A stretch of 5,801 bases of DNA from Lachnospiraceae bacterium (GCA_009774155.1 VSNE01000186.1:1-5801); one strand, 5' to 3'; positions 1 to 5,801 are shown, counted from the first letter of the stretch. Notes: a model not told the origin generated them from the sequence alone. A program made the numbers and translations.

Positions 1-90
1 TATTACGGAGATTTTATCAGAATTATGCATATTTGTCAACTTTTTGTAACCAAATTGTATCAAGAATCTTAAGAAAAACGAAAGAAAAGC
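1..90. other. Intergenic spacer at left edge
   Basis: This AT-rich stretch separates the end of the RNA methyltransferase gene from whatever lies beyond the left edge. It holds the U-rich tail of the methyltransferase terminator (about 70-86) and a complete sigma-A-type promoter (11-39) that fires leftward. No open reading frame or structured RNA is visible in it. Confidence 0.8.
11..39 (-). promoter_or_regulatory. Strong sigma-A-type promoter firing out of the left edge
   Basis: Read on the minus strand, a perfect -35 box TTGACA (34-39) is followed by a 17-bp spacer and a -10 box TAAAAT (11-16, five of six to consensus). The bases just before the -10 box are TGA, which makes it an extended -10. 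Transcription would start near position 4-5, so the transcribed gene lies outside the window. The promoter sits right behind the terminator of the preceding gene, as expected for the start of a new transcription unit. Box identity is read directly from the sequence; activity is inferred. Confidence 0.8.
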
Positions 91-113
91 CTATCGGCGC
101 TGCCGACAGGCTT
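70..113 (-). terminator. Intrinsic terminator overlapping the end of the methyltransferase gene
   Basis: The arms 87-98 and 102-113 pair over eleven base pairs with a single A-C mismatch at 93/107 and close on a three-base loop (99-101). On the minus strand the hairpin is followed by a T-rich tract interrupted by a few C and G bases (about 86 down to 72). The stop codon (91-93) lies in the descending arm, and the last seven or so codons form the rest of the hairpin. The element would end the dnaE-pfkA-methyltransferase transcript. The broken T-tract is the only weakness. Confidence 0.85.
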
Positions 114-861
114 CATACATCAATATAGAAGCAGCTATTGCTGCATTCAGGGATTCCAGCTTTCCCTGCATAGGAATACGAATCCAGGCATCCGCTTTCC
201 GGCTCAGGCCCTCGCTGAGCCCATTGCCCTCATTCCCGATAAAAAATGCGCAGCCCTTTCTATAATCCTCCTGATCATAGCAGTTCTTCCCCTGAAGATG
301 CGCCGCATAGGTGCGAATACCCTGTTTCTTCAAAATCGGAAGAATCTCTTCCAGACTGTTTACATACAAAAACGGCATCCGGTAAATGGAACCCATTGTA
401 GAACGGATTGTTTTAGGATGATACAGGTCCACCGAAGTACGGCTCAGAATAATGCCGTCTGCGCCGGCCCCCTCCGCAGTCCGCATAATTGTTCCCACAT
501 TGCCCGGGTCCTGCAGATTTTCAAGCAGCAGAAGATGCGGATTTTTCTTTTGAAGCATATCCTCCAGAAGATAGTGAAACTGCTCTACCACGCAAAGGAG
601 ACCCTGCGGCGTCTTTGTGTCACTGGCGGCCAGAAACACATGATCGTCCAGCACCTCCGTTTCTATCCCCTGAAGAAATGCCTGTCCTTTTTCTTGATAT
701 AAGCTTTTGGAAATATATACCTTCTTTATTTTGCTGCGGGGCGCTTCCTGGTACATCTTCATACCTTCCACCAGGAAAACATTCTGCTCATTCCTCGCGC
801 CGGACTTCTTCTTCAGAAGCTGCAGATTCTTCACCTGCGGATTTGATGTGCTTGTAATCAT
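91..861 (-). CDS. TrmH/SpoU-family RNA 2'-O-ribose methyltransferase
   Basis: A 256-residue cytoplasmic enzyme of the SPOUT class, predicted to transfer a methyl group from S-adenosylmethionine to a ribose 2'-OH in rRNA or tRNA. Residues 1-95 resemble the SpoU substrate-binding domain: it opens with SNPQVKNL and has FLVEG at 29-33. Residues about 109-256 form the trefoil-knot catalytic domain with all three family motifs. Motif 1 is at 113-134, with ENLQDPGNVG and Arg127. Motif 2 is FIGNEGNGL at 207-215. Motif 3 is at 229-250, with SLNAA from 237. The length is normal for the RlmB/YsgA-like branch. The start codon overlaps the pfkA stop as TAATG and no well-spaced Shine-Dalgarno precedes it, so translation is probably coupled to pfkA. 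Family membership is secure. The exact target nucleotide cannot be read from sequence, so I give no symbol; 23S rRNA is the commonest assignment for relatives. Confidence 0.95.
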   Translation of the reverse strand: MITSTSNPQVKNLQLLKKKSGARNEQNVFLVEGMKMYQEAPRSKIKKVYISKSLYQEKGQAFLQGIETEVLDDHVFLAASDTKTPQGLLCVVEQFHYLLEDMLQKKNPHLLLLENLQDPGNVGTIMRTAEGAGADGIILSRTSVDLYHPKTIRSTMGSIYRMPFLYVNSLEEILPILKKQGIRTYAAHLQGKNCYDQEDYRKGCAFFIGNEGNGLSEGLSRKADAWIRIPMQGKLESLNAAIAASILMYEACRQRR

Positions 862-1835
862 TACCTTGACATATCCCTTGCCACATCCGTCATATAGGAA
901 GATACTCCCTTATTCATTCCCAATGCTTCATTAATATCAAAGTCCTTGAACTCTCCGTTCGTATATCCAACTACGCGATTCGTTTTGCCCTCGCAGAGCA
1001 GATCCACTGCCAGAGCGCCCATCATAGTCGCATACACACGATCACGGCAGGTCGGATTACCTCCGCGCTGCATATAACCCAGAATCGTTGCACGGGTTTC
1101 CACGCCGGTAGCTGCCTCAATTCTTCTTGCCATGGAGGTAGAATGGCCGATACCCTCTGCATTAATGATAATATGATGCTTTTTGCCGCACTTCCGGTTG
1201 CTGATAATATTATTAATGATTTTCTGTTCATCATAATCATAGCCTTCCGGAATCAGAATATCTTCGGCTCCGTTTGCAATTCCGCACCACAAAGCAATAT
1301 AGCCGGCATTGCGTCCCATAACCTCGATAATGCTGCACCGCTCATGGGAGGTAGAAGTATCCCGCACTTTATCAATCGCCTCCATCGCCGTATTAACAGC
1401 GGTATCAAATCCAATCGTATATTCCGTGCAGGCAATGTCAAGATCAATCGTGCCAGGAACGCCGACTGTATTCACACCCAGGTTCGCAAGCTTCTGCGCC
1501 CCTGCAAAAGAGCCGTCTCCTCCGATAACAACCAATCCGTCGATGCCGTGTTTTTTGCAAATCTCAGCGCCCTTTGCCTGCCCTTCCTCTGTACGGAAAT
1601 CCGAGCAGCGGGCTGTGAACAGGATTGTGCCTCCCTTGTCCAGAATATCACTGACTGATTCTCTGGTCATATCAAAAATATCCTCTTCCAGAAGCCCCTG
1701 ATATCCTCTACGGATACCCTTCACTTGCTTTCCGTTTACAAGTGCTTTGCGGACAACTGCACGAATTGCCGCATTCATACCCGGCGCGTCTCCGCCGCTT
1801 GTCAGGACTCCTATCGTATTAATTTCTTTTGCCAT
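861..1835 (-). CDS. pfkA: ATP-dependent 6-phosphofructokinase
   Basis: It phosphorylates fructose 6-phosphate to fructose 1,6-bisphosphate with ATP, the committed step of glycolysis, in the cytoplasm and normally as an allosteric tetramer. The 324 residues match the bacterial PfkA length. Visible motifs are TSGGDAPGMN (12-21), GIRRGYQGL (40-48), GGDGS (105-109), PGTIDLD (127-133), RDTSTSHER (158-166), MGR (173-175) and QRGG (256-259). Gly in GGDGS and Gly in PGTID mark the ATP-using rather than the pyrophosphate-using form. The putative catalytic Asp131 is kept, but the usual Asn of TIDND is Leu132. I chose the start at 1835 because GGAGGA lies about 8 bases upstream and the product then begins MAKEINTIGVLTSGG, as is usual in the family. 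An in-frame ATG at 1868 would add 11 atypical residues. The gene follows dnaE by 48 bp and overlaps the methyltransferase start by one base. A promoter at 1881-1909 may drive it separately from dnaE. Confidence 0.98.
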   Translation of the reverse strand: MAKEINTIGVLTSGGDAPGMNAAIRAVVRKALVNGKQVKGIRRGYQGLLEEDIFDMTRESVSDILDKGGTILFTARCSDFRTEEGQAKGAEICKKHGIDGLVVIGGDGSFAGAQKLANLGVNTVGVPGTIDLDIACTEYTIGFDTAVNTAMEAIDKVRDTSTSHERCSIIEVMGRNAGYIALWCGIANGAEDILIPEGYDYDEQKIINNIISNRKCGKKHHIIINAEGIGHSTSMARRIEAATGVETRATILGYMQRGGNPTCRDRVYATMMGALAVDLLCEGKTNRVVGYTNGEFKDFDINEALGMNKGVSSYMTDVARDMSR

Positions 1836-1843
1836 GGTTTCTT

Positions 1844-1849
1844 CCTCCG
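1844..1849 (-). promoter_or_regulatory. Shine-Dalgarno that fixes the pfkA start
   Basis: The minus strand reads GCGGAGGAAGAAACC immediately before the ATG at 1835-1833. This gives a near-perfect GGAGGA core at normal spacing. The alternative ATG at 1868 has no purine-rich site before it and lies only a few bases inside the transcript expected from the promoter overlapping the dnaE stop. Both facts favour the shorter protein. Confidence 0.85.
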
Positions 1850-1880
1850 CAAAAAGTTTTATAAGCAAGTTCTGTTTATC

Positions 1881-1909
1881 ATTTTAATTCATTTTGGAAA
1901 CATTTTCAA
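1881..1909 (-). promoter_or_regulatory. Predicted internal promoter for pfkA overlapping the dnaE stop codon
   Basis: On the minus strand, TTGAAA (1904-1909, five of six to the -35 consensus) is separated by exactly 17 bp from TAAAAT (1881-1886, five of six to the -10 consensus). The first three bases of the -10 box are the TAA stop codon of dnaE. Transcription would begin near 1874 and leave a leader of about 39 bases before the pfkA ATG. It would let pfkA and the methyltransferase be expressed independently of the dnaE promoter. No terminator separates dnaE from pfkA, so read-through is also likely. Function is inferred from the boxes alone. Confidence 0.65.
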
Positions 1910-4900
1910 TACGCTTCTCAACAGCTTTCACGTTTTTCTCTCCAAACTCCGTATATAATTTTTCCAGAAGCCTGGAATCGATCTGAATGTTCCGGTTGGA
2001 CGGAAGTGTCTTCTTCATTTTCTCTTTACGCACATAGATAATGACTCTGTCCCCGCCCTCGCTCTCCATAAGTGTCCGATATAATTCCTCCTCCCTGTTC
2101 TGATATTCCTGCATATCTGCAAACTGAATCCAAAGCTCTTTATGAAACGTTTCAAAGGGAACTATCCGCTCCAGAACCAGTTTACTTGCCTTGTCCTCCT
2201 CCGCGGAAATCCGCCCGCCGACAAATACCTTGCTGTCCACATTCAGAAGCCCTGAATTTTTCTCATAATCCTTCGGAAAAACAATCACCTCGGCGGTTCC
2301 CAGCAGATCCTCAATATTAATGAACGCCATCATCTTATTATTCCTGGTCGTCTTGACCGTCTTTGATGTAATCATACCTCCGATAACCGCATGTTCTCCG
2401 TCTGAAAGCTTCGACTCCTCTCCCTCTCCCGCTGCCAGAAAATCCGTCGTAACATGAGTAATTCCTCTCCTCCACTGTTCCTCGTATTCCTGCAAAGGAT
2501 GCCCGCTGATGTATGTACCAAGCACTTCTTTTTCAAAAGCCAGCAAATCCTCTTTGCTGTATTCAGGCACATCCGGAATCTTTATCCTGAATGCCTCCTT
2601 TTCCTCCTCCGGCACAAAATCAAACAAGCTCATCTGCCCGGCAAATTCCTTCTTCTTTTTCTGCGCCGCCTGATCCATGAGTTGACTGTAGACTGTCATC
2701 ATCTGTCGGCGGTTCGCCGGGAAGCCGTCAAAAGCGCCTGATTTGATAAGATTTTCAACGGTTCTTTTATTAATCTCTTTTCCGGCAGTACGCCCGATAA
2801 AGTCATTCAGATCAAGGAAGGGGCCATTCCTTTTATGTTCCTCCAAAAGCTCTTCTATAACAGGTTTCCCTACGCTTTTAATAGCGTTCAGCCCATAGCG
2901 GATAGCATTTCCGGATACAGAAAAGGCGCTCTCACTTTCATTAATATCCGGCGCCAGTATTTCAATTCCCATCTGCCGGCAGGTCAGAATATATTCTGAT
3001 ACTTTTGAAGAATTATCAATCACAGAGGTCATCAGGGCCGCCATAAACTCCACCGGATAATAATATTTCAGCCAGGCCGTCTGATAAGCCACCACCGCAT
3101 AAGCAGCCGCATGGGACTTATTAAATGCGTATTTGGCAAAATCAATCATATCATCATAAATTTTATTGGCTGTCTTTTCCGGTATTCCTCTGGCAATACA
3201 GCCAGGCACCTTTTCCGCCTCATTGCCGTAGACAAAATTCTGCCGCTCCTTCTGCATGACAGACGCTTTCTTCTTGGACATGGCCCGGCGTACCAGGTCG
3301 CTTCGCCCGAGCGTATAGCCGGCAAGCTTCTGCACAATCTGCATAACCTGCTCCTGATACACGATGCAGCCATAGGTCGGCTCCAGAATAGACTCCAGCT
3401 CCGGACAGTCATAGGTAATCTGGTCCGGATGGTTTTTACCCCGGATATACTGGGGGATAAAATCCATAGGACCCGGACGATACAGGGAAATACCTGCAAT
3501 GATATCCTCCAGGCTTTGGGGCTTCAGTTCTTTTATGAAGTTTTTCATGCCTGTACTTTCCAGCTGGAACACGCCGTCTGTCCTCCCTGTCCCAAGGGAA
3601 TCCAATACCGCTTTATCATTATAGTCAATATTATCAATCTCTATGTCCGCGCCTTTGCCTTTCTGTGCAAGACGCACCGCATTTTGTATCACCGTCAGCG
3701 TCCGGAGCCCCAGGAAATCCATCTTCAGAAGCCCCAGTTCTTCCAGAGTTGTCATTGTAAACTGTGTTGTCAAAGAGCCGTCCTGCGCTCTTGATAAGGG
3801 CACATATTCGTCTACCGATTTCTGGCTGATCACCACGCCCGCCGCATGCATCGACGTATGTCTCGGAAGGCCCTCCAGCCTCTTGGACATATCCACCAGC
3901 TCTCTCACCTGGCCGTTGGTTTCATAAAGCGTCCTGAATTCCGGGTTCGTCTGCAGCGCCCGATCCAGCGTGATGTTCAGCTCCTGGGGAACCATCTTTG
4001 CTATAGAATCCACAAATGCATAGGGCAGATCCATAACCCGGCCCACATCCCGAAGCACGCCTCTGGCTGCCAGCGTACCGAATGTGACAATCTGCACCAC
4101 ACGATCCTTTCCGTATTTGCGCACTACATAATCAATAACCTCCTGCCTGCGCTCAAAGCAGAAGTCAATATCAATATCCGGCATAGACACCCGCTCTGGA
4201 TTCAGAAAGCGTTCAAACAGAAGCTGATATTTCGCCGGATCAATATTGGTAATGCCTAATGTATAGGATACCAGACTTCCGGCTGCAGAACCGCGTCCTG
4301 GTCCTACCGCGATACCATGATCTCTGGCAAACTTAATAAAATCCCATACGATCAGGAAGTAATCCACATACCCCATTTTCTTTATAATGGAAAGCTCATA
4401 GGAGAGCTGTTCCTTCAATGTTCCGTCGTCCTCCGGATAGCGCTCCAAAAAGCCCTCATAACACAGCTTATTCAGATATTCCCAGGAGGTATATCCATCC
4501 GGCACATCATATTTGGGTAATTTCGTAACTCCGAACTCTATCTCCACATTACAGCGCTCCGCAATCCTTTGAGTATTTTCAAGCGCCTGCAGGGCATAAG
4601 GAAACAACTCAGCCATCTCTTCCGGAGATTTCACATAATACTGCCCTCCCTCATAACGCATACGGTTCTCATCTGCCAGCCGTTTTCCGGTCTGAAGACA
4701 GAGCAGAATATCATGAGGCTTCACATCCTCTTCATAAGTATAATGTACATCATTGGTGACTACCAGCTCAATACCAAGCTCCCGGCTCATCCTGAGCAAT
4801 GATTGATTCACCCGCTTCTGCTCCGGAATTCCATGATCCTGAAGCTCCAGGAAAAAGTTTCCCTTTCCAAATATATGTTCATACCTTCTGGCTGTGTCGC

Positions 4901-5366
4901 ATGCTTCCCCATACATTCCTTTGGAAATATACCGCTGCACCTCCCCCGCCAGACAGGCGCTTAAGGCAATAATGCCCTCATGATATTTCTCAAGAATCTC
5001 TTTATCCACACGGGGGCGGTAATAAAAGCCTTCCGTAAAGCCGAGCGATACAATCTTCATCAGATTCTGGTAGCCTTTGTTATTCTCTGCCAGCAATACC
5101 AGATGGTAATACCTGTCATCTCCTCCTGCGGTTTCTTTATCGAAGCGGGAATTCGGAGCCACATAAACCTCGCAGCCAAGAATCGGCTTGATTCCCTGCG
5201 CTTTCGCTTCCTTATAAAAGTCAATAATCCCATACATGACGCCATGGTCCGTAATCGCTGCGCTGTTCATTCCCAGCTCTTTCACCCTGGATACGTACTC
5301 TTTGATTTTATTTGAGCCATCCAGAAGGCTGTATTCTGTATGCACGTGCAGATGTGCAAAGTTCAT
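1884..5366 (-). CDS. dnaE: DNA polymerase III alpha subunit (DnaE)
   Basis: The C-family replicative DNA polymerase extends primers 5' to 3' at the replication fork. In Firmicutes it usually works beside PolC, which is not in this window. It has 1160 residues, full length for the family. The N-terminal PHP domain (1-210) opens with HLHVHTEYS and retains all the usual metal-ligand positions: His7, His9, Asp16, His41, Glu66, His88, Cys138, Asp206 and His208. The polymerase core shows GPGRGSAAGS (355-364), the catalytic PDIDIDF (396-402) and a third aspartate in KMDFLGLRT (Asp550). A helix-hairpin-helix-like segment lies near 820-845. QMSLF at 911-915 fits the internal sliding-clamp-binding motif, and an OB-fold region follows at about 990-1068. 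The C-terminus after 1090 is short. The start is supported by a GGGGG-type Shine-Dalgarno at 5374-5378 and the typical MNFAHLHVHT opening. It is the first gene of the unit with pfkA and the methyltransferase. Assignment to the DnaE1 or DnaE3 subgroup would need a tree. Confidence 0.99.
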   Translation of the reverse strand: MNFAHLHVHTEYSLLDGSNKIKEYVSRVKELGMNSAAITDHGVMYGIIDFYKEAKAQGIKPILGCEVYVAPNSRFDKETAGGDDRYYHLVLLAENNKGYQNLMKIVSLGFTEGFYYRPRVDKEILEKYHEGIIALSACLAGEVQRYISKGMYGEACDTARRYEHIFGKGNFFLELQDHGIPEQKRVNQSLLRMSRELGIELVVTNDVHYTYEEDVKPHDILLCLQTGKRLADENRMRYEGGQYYVKSPEEMAELFPYALQALENTQRIAERCNVEIEFGVTKLPKYDVPDGYTSWEYLNKLCYEGFLERYPEDDGTLKEQLSYELSIIKKMGYVDYFLIVWDFIKFARDHGIAVGPGRGSAAGSLVSYTLGITNIDPAKYQLLFERFLNPERVSMPDIDIDFCFERRQEVIDYVVRKYGKDRVVQIVTFGTLAARGVLRDVGRVMDLPYAFVDSIAKMVPQELNITLDRALQTNPEFRTLYETNGQVRELVDMSKRLEGLPRHTSMHAAGVVISQKSVDEYVPLSRAQDGSLTTQFTMTTLEELGLLKMDFLGLRTLTVIQNAVRLAQKGKGADIEIDNIDYNDKAVLDSLGTGRTDGVFQLESTGMKNFIKELKPQSLEDIIAGISLYRPGPMDFIPQYIRGKNHPDQITYDCPELESILEPTYGCIVYQEQVMQIVQKLAGYTLGRSDLVRRAMSKKKASVMQKERQNFVYGNEAEKVPGCIARGIPEKTANKIYDDMIDFAKYAFNKSHAAAYAVVAYQTAWLKYYYPVEFMAALMTSVIDNSSKVSEYILTCRQMGIEILAPDINESESAFSVSGNAIRYGLNAIKSVGKPVIEELLEEHKRNGPFLDLNDFIGRTAGKEINKRTVENLIKSGAFDGFPANRRQMMTVYSQLMDQAAQKKKKEFAGQMSLFDFVPEEEKEAFRIKIPDVPEYSKEDLLAFEKEVLGTYISGHPLQEYEEQWRRGITHVTTDFLAAGEGEESKLSDGEHAVIGGMITSKTVKTTRNNKMMAFINIEDLLGTAEVIVFPKDYEKNSGLLNVDSKVFVGGRISAEEDKASKLVLERIVPFETFHKELWIQFADMQEYQNREEELYRTLMESEGGDRVIIYVRKEKMKKTLPSNRNIQIDSRLLEKLYTEFGEKNVKAVEKRIENVSKMN

Positions 5367-5373
5367 CGCCAGT

Positions 5374-5378
5374 CCCCC
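5374..5378 (-). promoter_or_regulatory. dnaE Shine-Dalgarno
   Basis: The minus strand reads ACGGGGGACTGGCG before the ATG at 5366-5364. The run of five G bases lies seven bases from the start codon and can pair with the 16S anti-Shine-Dalgarno, partly through G-U pairs. It is less canonical than the AAAGGAG of the upstream gene but well placed. Confidence 0.65.
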
Positions 5379-5406
5379 GTTATCTTTTATAAATCTGTTG
5401 CTTTTT

Positions 5407-5435
5407 ATTATAACCTATTTGCTTCAATTCATAAA
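5407..5435 (-). promoter_or_regulatory. Predicted dnaE promoter
   Basis: A perfect -10 box TATAAT lies at 5407-5412 on the minus strand. At 17-bp spacing the -35 position reads TTTATG (5430-5435), only three of six to consensus, so the -10 box carries most of the support. Transcription would start near 5400, about 34 bases before the dnaE ATG. Its place just downstream of the terminator of the preceding gene supports a fresh start of transcription for dnaE, pfkA and the methyltransferase. Confidence 0.6.
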
Positions 5436-5455
5436 GAGCAGCTTATAATTTTTCT

Positions 5456-5491
5456 TACGGCAAAAAGGGCGCCCCTCTGCGGAACGCCCTT
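5456..5491 (-). terminator. Intrinsic terminator of the HPr-like gene
   Basis: The arms AAGGGCG (5465-5471) and CGCCCTT (5485-5491) form a seven-base-pair, GC-rich stem. Inside it, two further G-C pairs (5474-5475 with 5481-5482) can form within the 13-base loop. On the minus strand the stem runs directly into a run of five T bases and further T-rich sequence after a short GC interruption. It lies about 20 bases after the stop codon of the HPr-like gene and before the dnaE promoter, so it separates the two transcription units. Confidence 0.85.
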
Positions 5492-5513
5492 CGCTACAGC
5501 TTATTTATACTTA

Positions 5514-5747
5514 TTAGCCGTTAATCATAAAAGATAATAATTTATCAATATCCTCTTTTTCGTAAGCGATAATCTCAAGTTCCGGAATCTCGCCATTGGA
5601 AAAAATATTTGCAAGAGACACATACTGACAAAGCTTGGATTTCAGATTCAGTCTGTCTCCTTCACCGGTTACTAATTCTACTTTACCTGCACAGCTGTCT
5701 ACCACTTCAAAAAATTTGTTTACGTCTTTAATATTCTGTACTTTCAT
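5514..5747 (-). CDS. HPr-like small protein lacking the catalytic histidine
   Basis: A 77-residue soluble protein without signal peptide or membrane segment. From residue about 22 to 75 it follows the pattern of PTS HPr: a KVEL strand, a charged turn, LNLKS (33-37) matching the NAKS that carries the regulatory serine of HPr, a hydrophobic helix through VSLA (43-46), an ELEIIAY strand (56-62) and a closing acidic helix from 65. Ser37 would correspond to HPr Ser46. The first segment has no histidine at all, so the His15 phosphotransfer site is missing. It therefore cannot act as a PTS phosphocarrier and may be a Crh-like regulatory relative, or only share the fold. In Bacillus, crh sits beside whiA (yvcL); I recall similar degenerate HPr proteins near dnaE in clostridia, but did not check this. 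It has its own Shine-Dalgarno, -10 box, tandem TAA TAA stop and terminator, so it may be monocistronic. The fold call is moderately firm; the function is unknown. Confidence 0.65.
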   Translation of the reverse strand: MKVQNIKDVNKFFEVVDSCAGKVELVTGEGDRLNLKSKLCQYVSLANIFSNGEIPELEIIAYEKEDIDKLLSFMING

Positions 5748-5756
5748 TTTCTTAAT

Positions 5757-5763
5757 CTCCTTT
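5757..5763 (-). promoter_or_regulatory. Shine-Dalgarno of the HPr-like gene
   Basis: AAAGGAG on the minus strand lies about nine bases before the ATG at 5747-5745. It is a strong site at acceptable spacing and supports this short reading frame as a real, well-translated gene. Confidence 0.8.
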
Positions 5764-5779
5764 CCTCTTTACGTTACCC

Positions 5780-5785
5780 ATTATA
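5780..5785 (-). promoter_or_regulatory. -10 box of a probable promoter for the HPr-like gene
   Basis: A perfect TATAAT on the minus strand lies 32 bases before the start codon and would give a leader of about 25 bases. At normal spacing the -35 box falls at 5802 or beyond, outside the window, so the promoter cannot be confirmed here. Confidence 0.5.
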
Positions 5786-5801
5786 CTCAAGACCTTTAAA
5801 G

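Larger units (their letters stand above)
5367..5513. other. Regulatory spacer between the HPr-like gene and dnaE
   Basis: This 147-bp gap holds, in transcription order, the tail of the tandem stop, the intrinsic terminator of the HPr-like gene, the dnaE promoter and the dnaE Shine-Dalgarno. The predicted dnaE leader is only about 34 bases, too short for a known riboswitch. No small reading frame with a ribosome binding site was seen. Confidence 0.75.

Noticed and set aside
54..62. Second extended -10-like box (TGATACAAT, minus strand)
   Set aside because: No usable -35 box lies 16-18 bp upstream, where the sequence is the terminator tail. The promoter at 11-39 is far better.
1143..1701. Overlapping plus-strand frames of 130-171 codons inside pfkA
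   Set aside because: They are antisense to conserved PfkA motifs, have no Shine-Dalgarno and encode low-complexity products unlike known families.
1836..1868. Upstream ATG at 1868 as the pfkA start
   Set aside because: It would add MLIKLFAEEET, which is not typical of PfkA, has no ribosome site, and places the strong GGAGGA inside the coding region. The start at 1835 fits better.
1917..1930. CcpA-operator-like sequence near the dnaE end (TGAAAGCTGTTGAG on the minus strand)
   Set aside because: It matches about ten of fourteen consensus positions but lacks the central CG and the closing bases, and it lies in coding sequence. This is too weak to call.
3111..3794. Long open frame of 227 codons on the plus strand inside dnaE
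   Set aside because: It lies wholly antisense to the conserved polymerase core, has no ribosome binding site before its ATG, and its product shows no recognisable domain. It is a by-product of dnaE codon use.
5367..5400. Possible riboswitch or leader RNA before dnaE
   Set aside because: The predicted leader is about 34 bases with no stable hairpin and is too short for known leader elements.
1..5801. Search for repeats, CRISPR arrays, insertion sequences, tRNA genes or signs of transfer
   Set aside because: No direct-repeat arrays, terminal inverted repeats, transposase-like products or tRNA-like clover-leaf sequences were seen, and base use looks even across the genes. The region reads as stable core chromosome.

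Overview
The window looks like ordinary core chromosome of a Firmicute, most likely a clostridial (Lachnospiraceae-like) bacterium. This rests on the gene order (a small HPr-like gene, then dnaE, pfkA and a TrmH/SpoU-type RNA methyltransferase), the purine-rich GGAGG-type ribosome binding sites, the sigma-A-type promoters and the sequence character of the phosphofructokinase. The lineage is inferred from recognition and was not tested by a search. Every gene is on the minus strand, so transcription runs from the right edge to the left edge.

Layout from right to left (5' to 3' of the genes): a -10 box and a strong Shine-Dalgarno precede a 77-aa HPr-fold-like protein (5747-5514), which ends in a tandem TAA TAA stop and an intrinsic terminator. 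A 147-bp gap then holds a TATAAT promoter for dnaE, the 1160-aa DNA polymerase III alpha subunit (5366-1884). pfkA follows after a 48-bp gap (best start 1835, end 861). A well-formed promoter overlaps the dnaE stop codon and could drive pfkA on its own. The last gene, a 256-aa TrmH-family RNA 2'-O-ribose methyltransferase (861-91), overlaps the pfkA stop by one base in a TAATG arrangement. An intrinsic terminator hairpin that contains this gene's own last codons closes the unit. Immediately beyond it is a near-consensus promoter (TTGACA, 17 bp, extended TAAAAT) that fires out of the left edge into an unseen gene.

Together the genes cover replication (DnaE), the committed step of glycolysis (PfkA), RNA modification (TrmH family) and perhaps carbon-state signalling (HPr-like). 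dnaE, pfkA and the methyltransferase can be read as one operon, with an internal promoter giving pfkA and the methyltransferase separate control. There are no RNA genes, mobile elements, CRISPR arrays or long repeats. I found no convincing undescribed system. The points most worth a second look are the HPr-like protein that keeps a serine at the regulatory site but lacks the catalytic histidine, the TIDLD active-site variant in PfkA, and the layered promoter and terminator arrangement.
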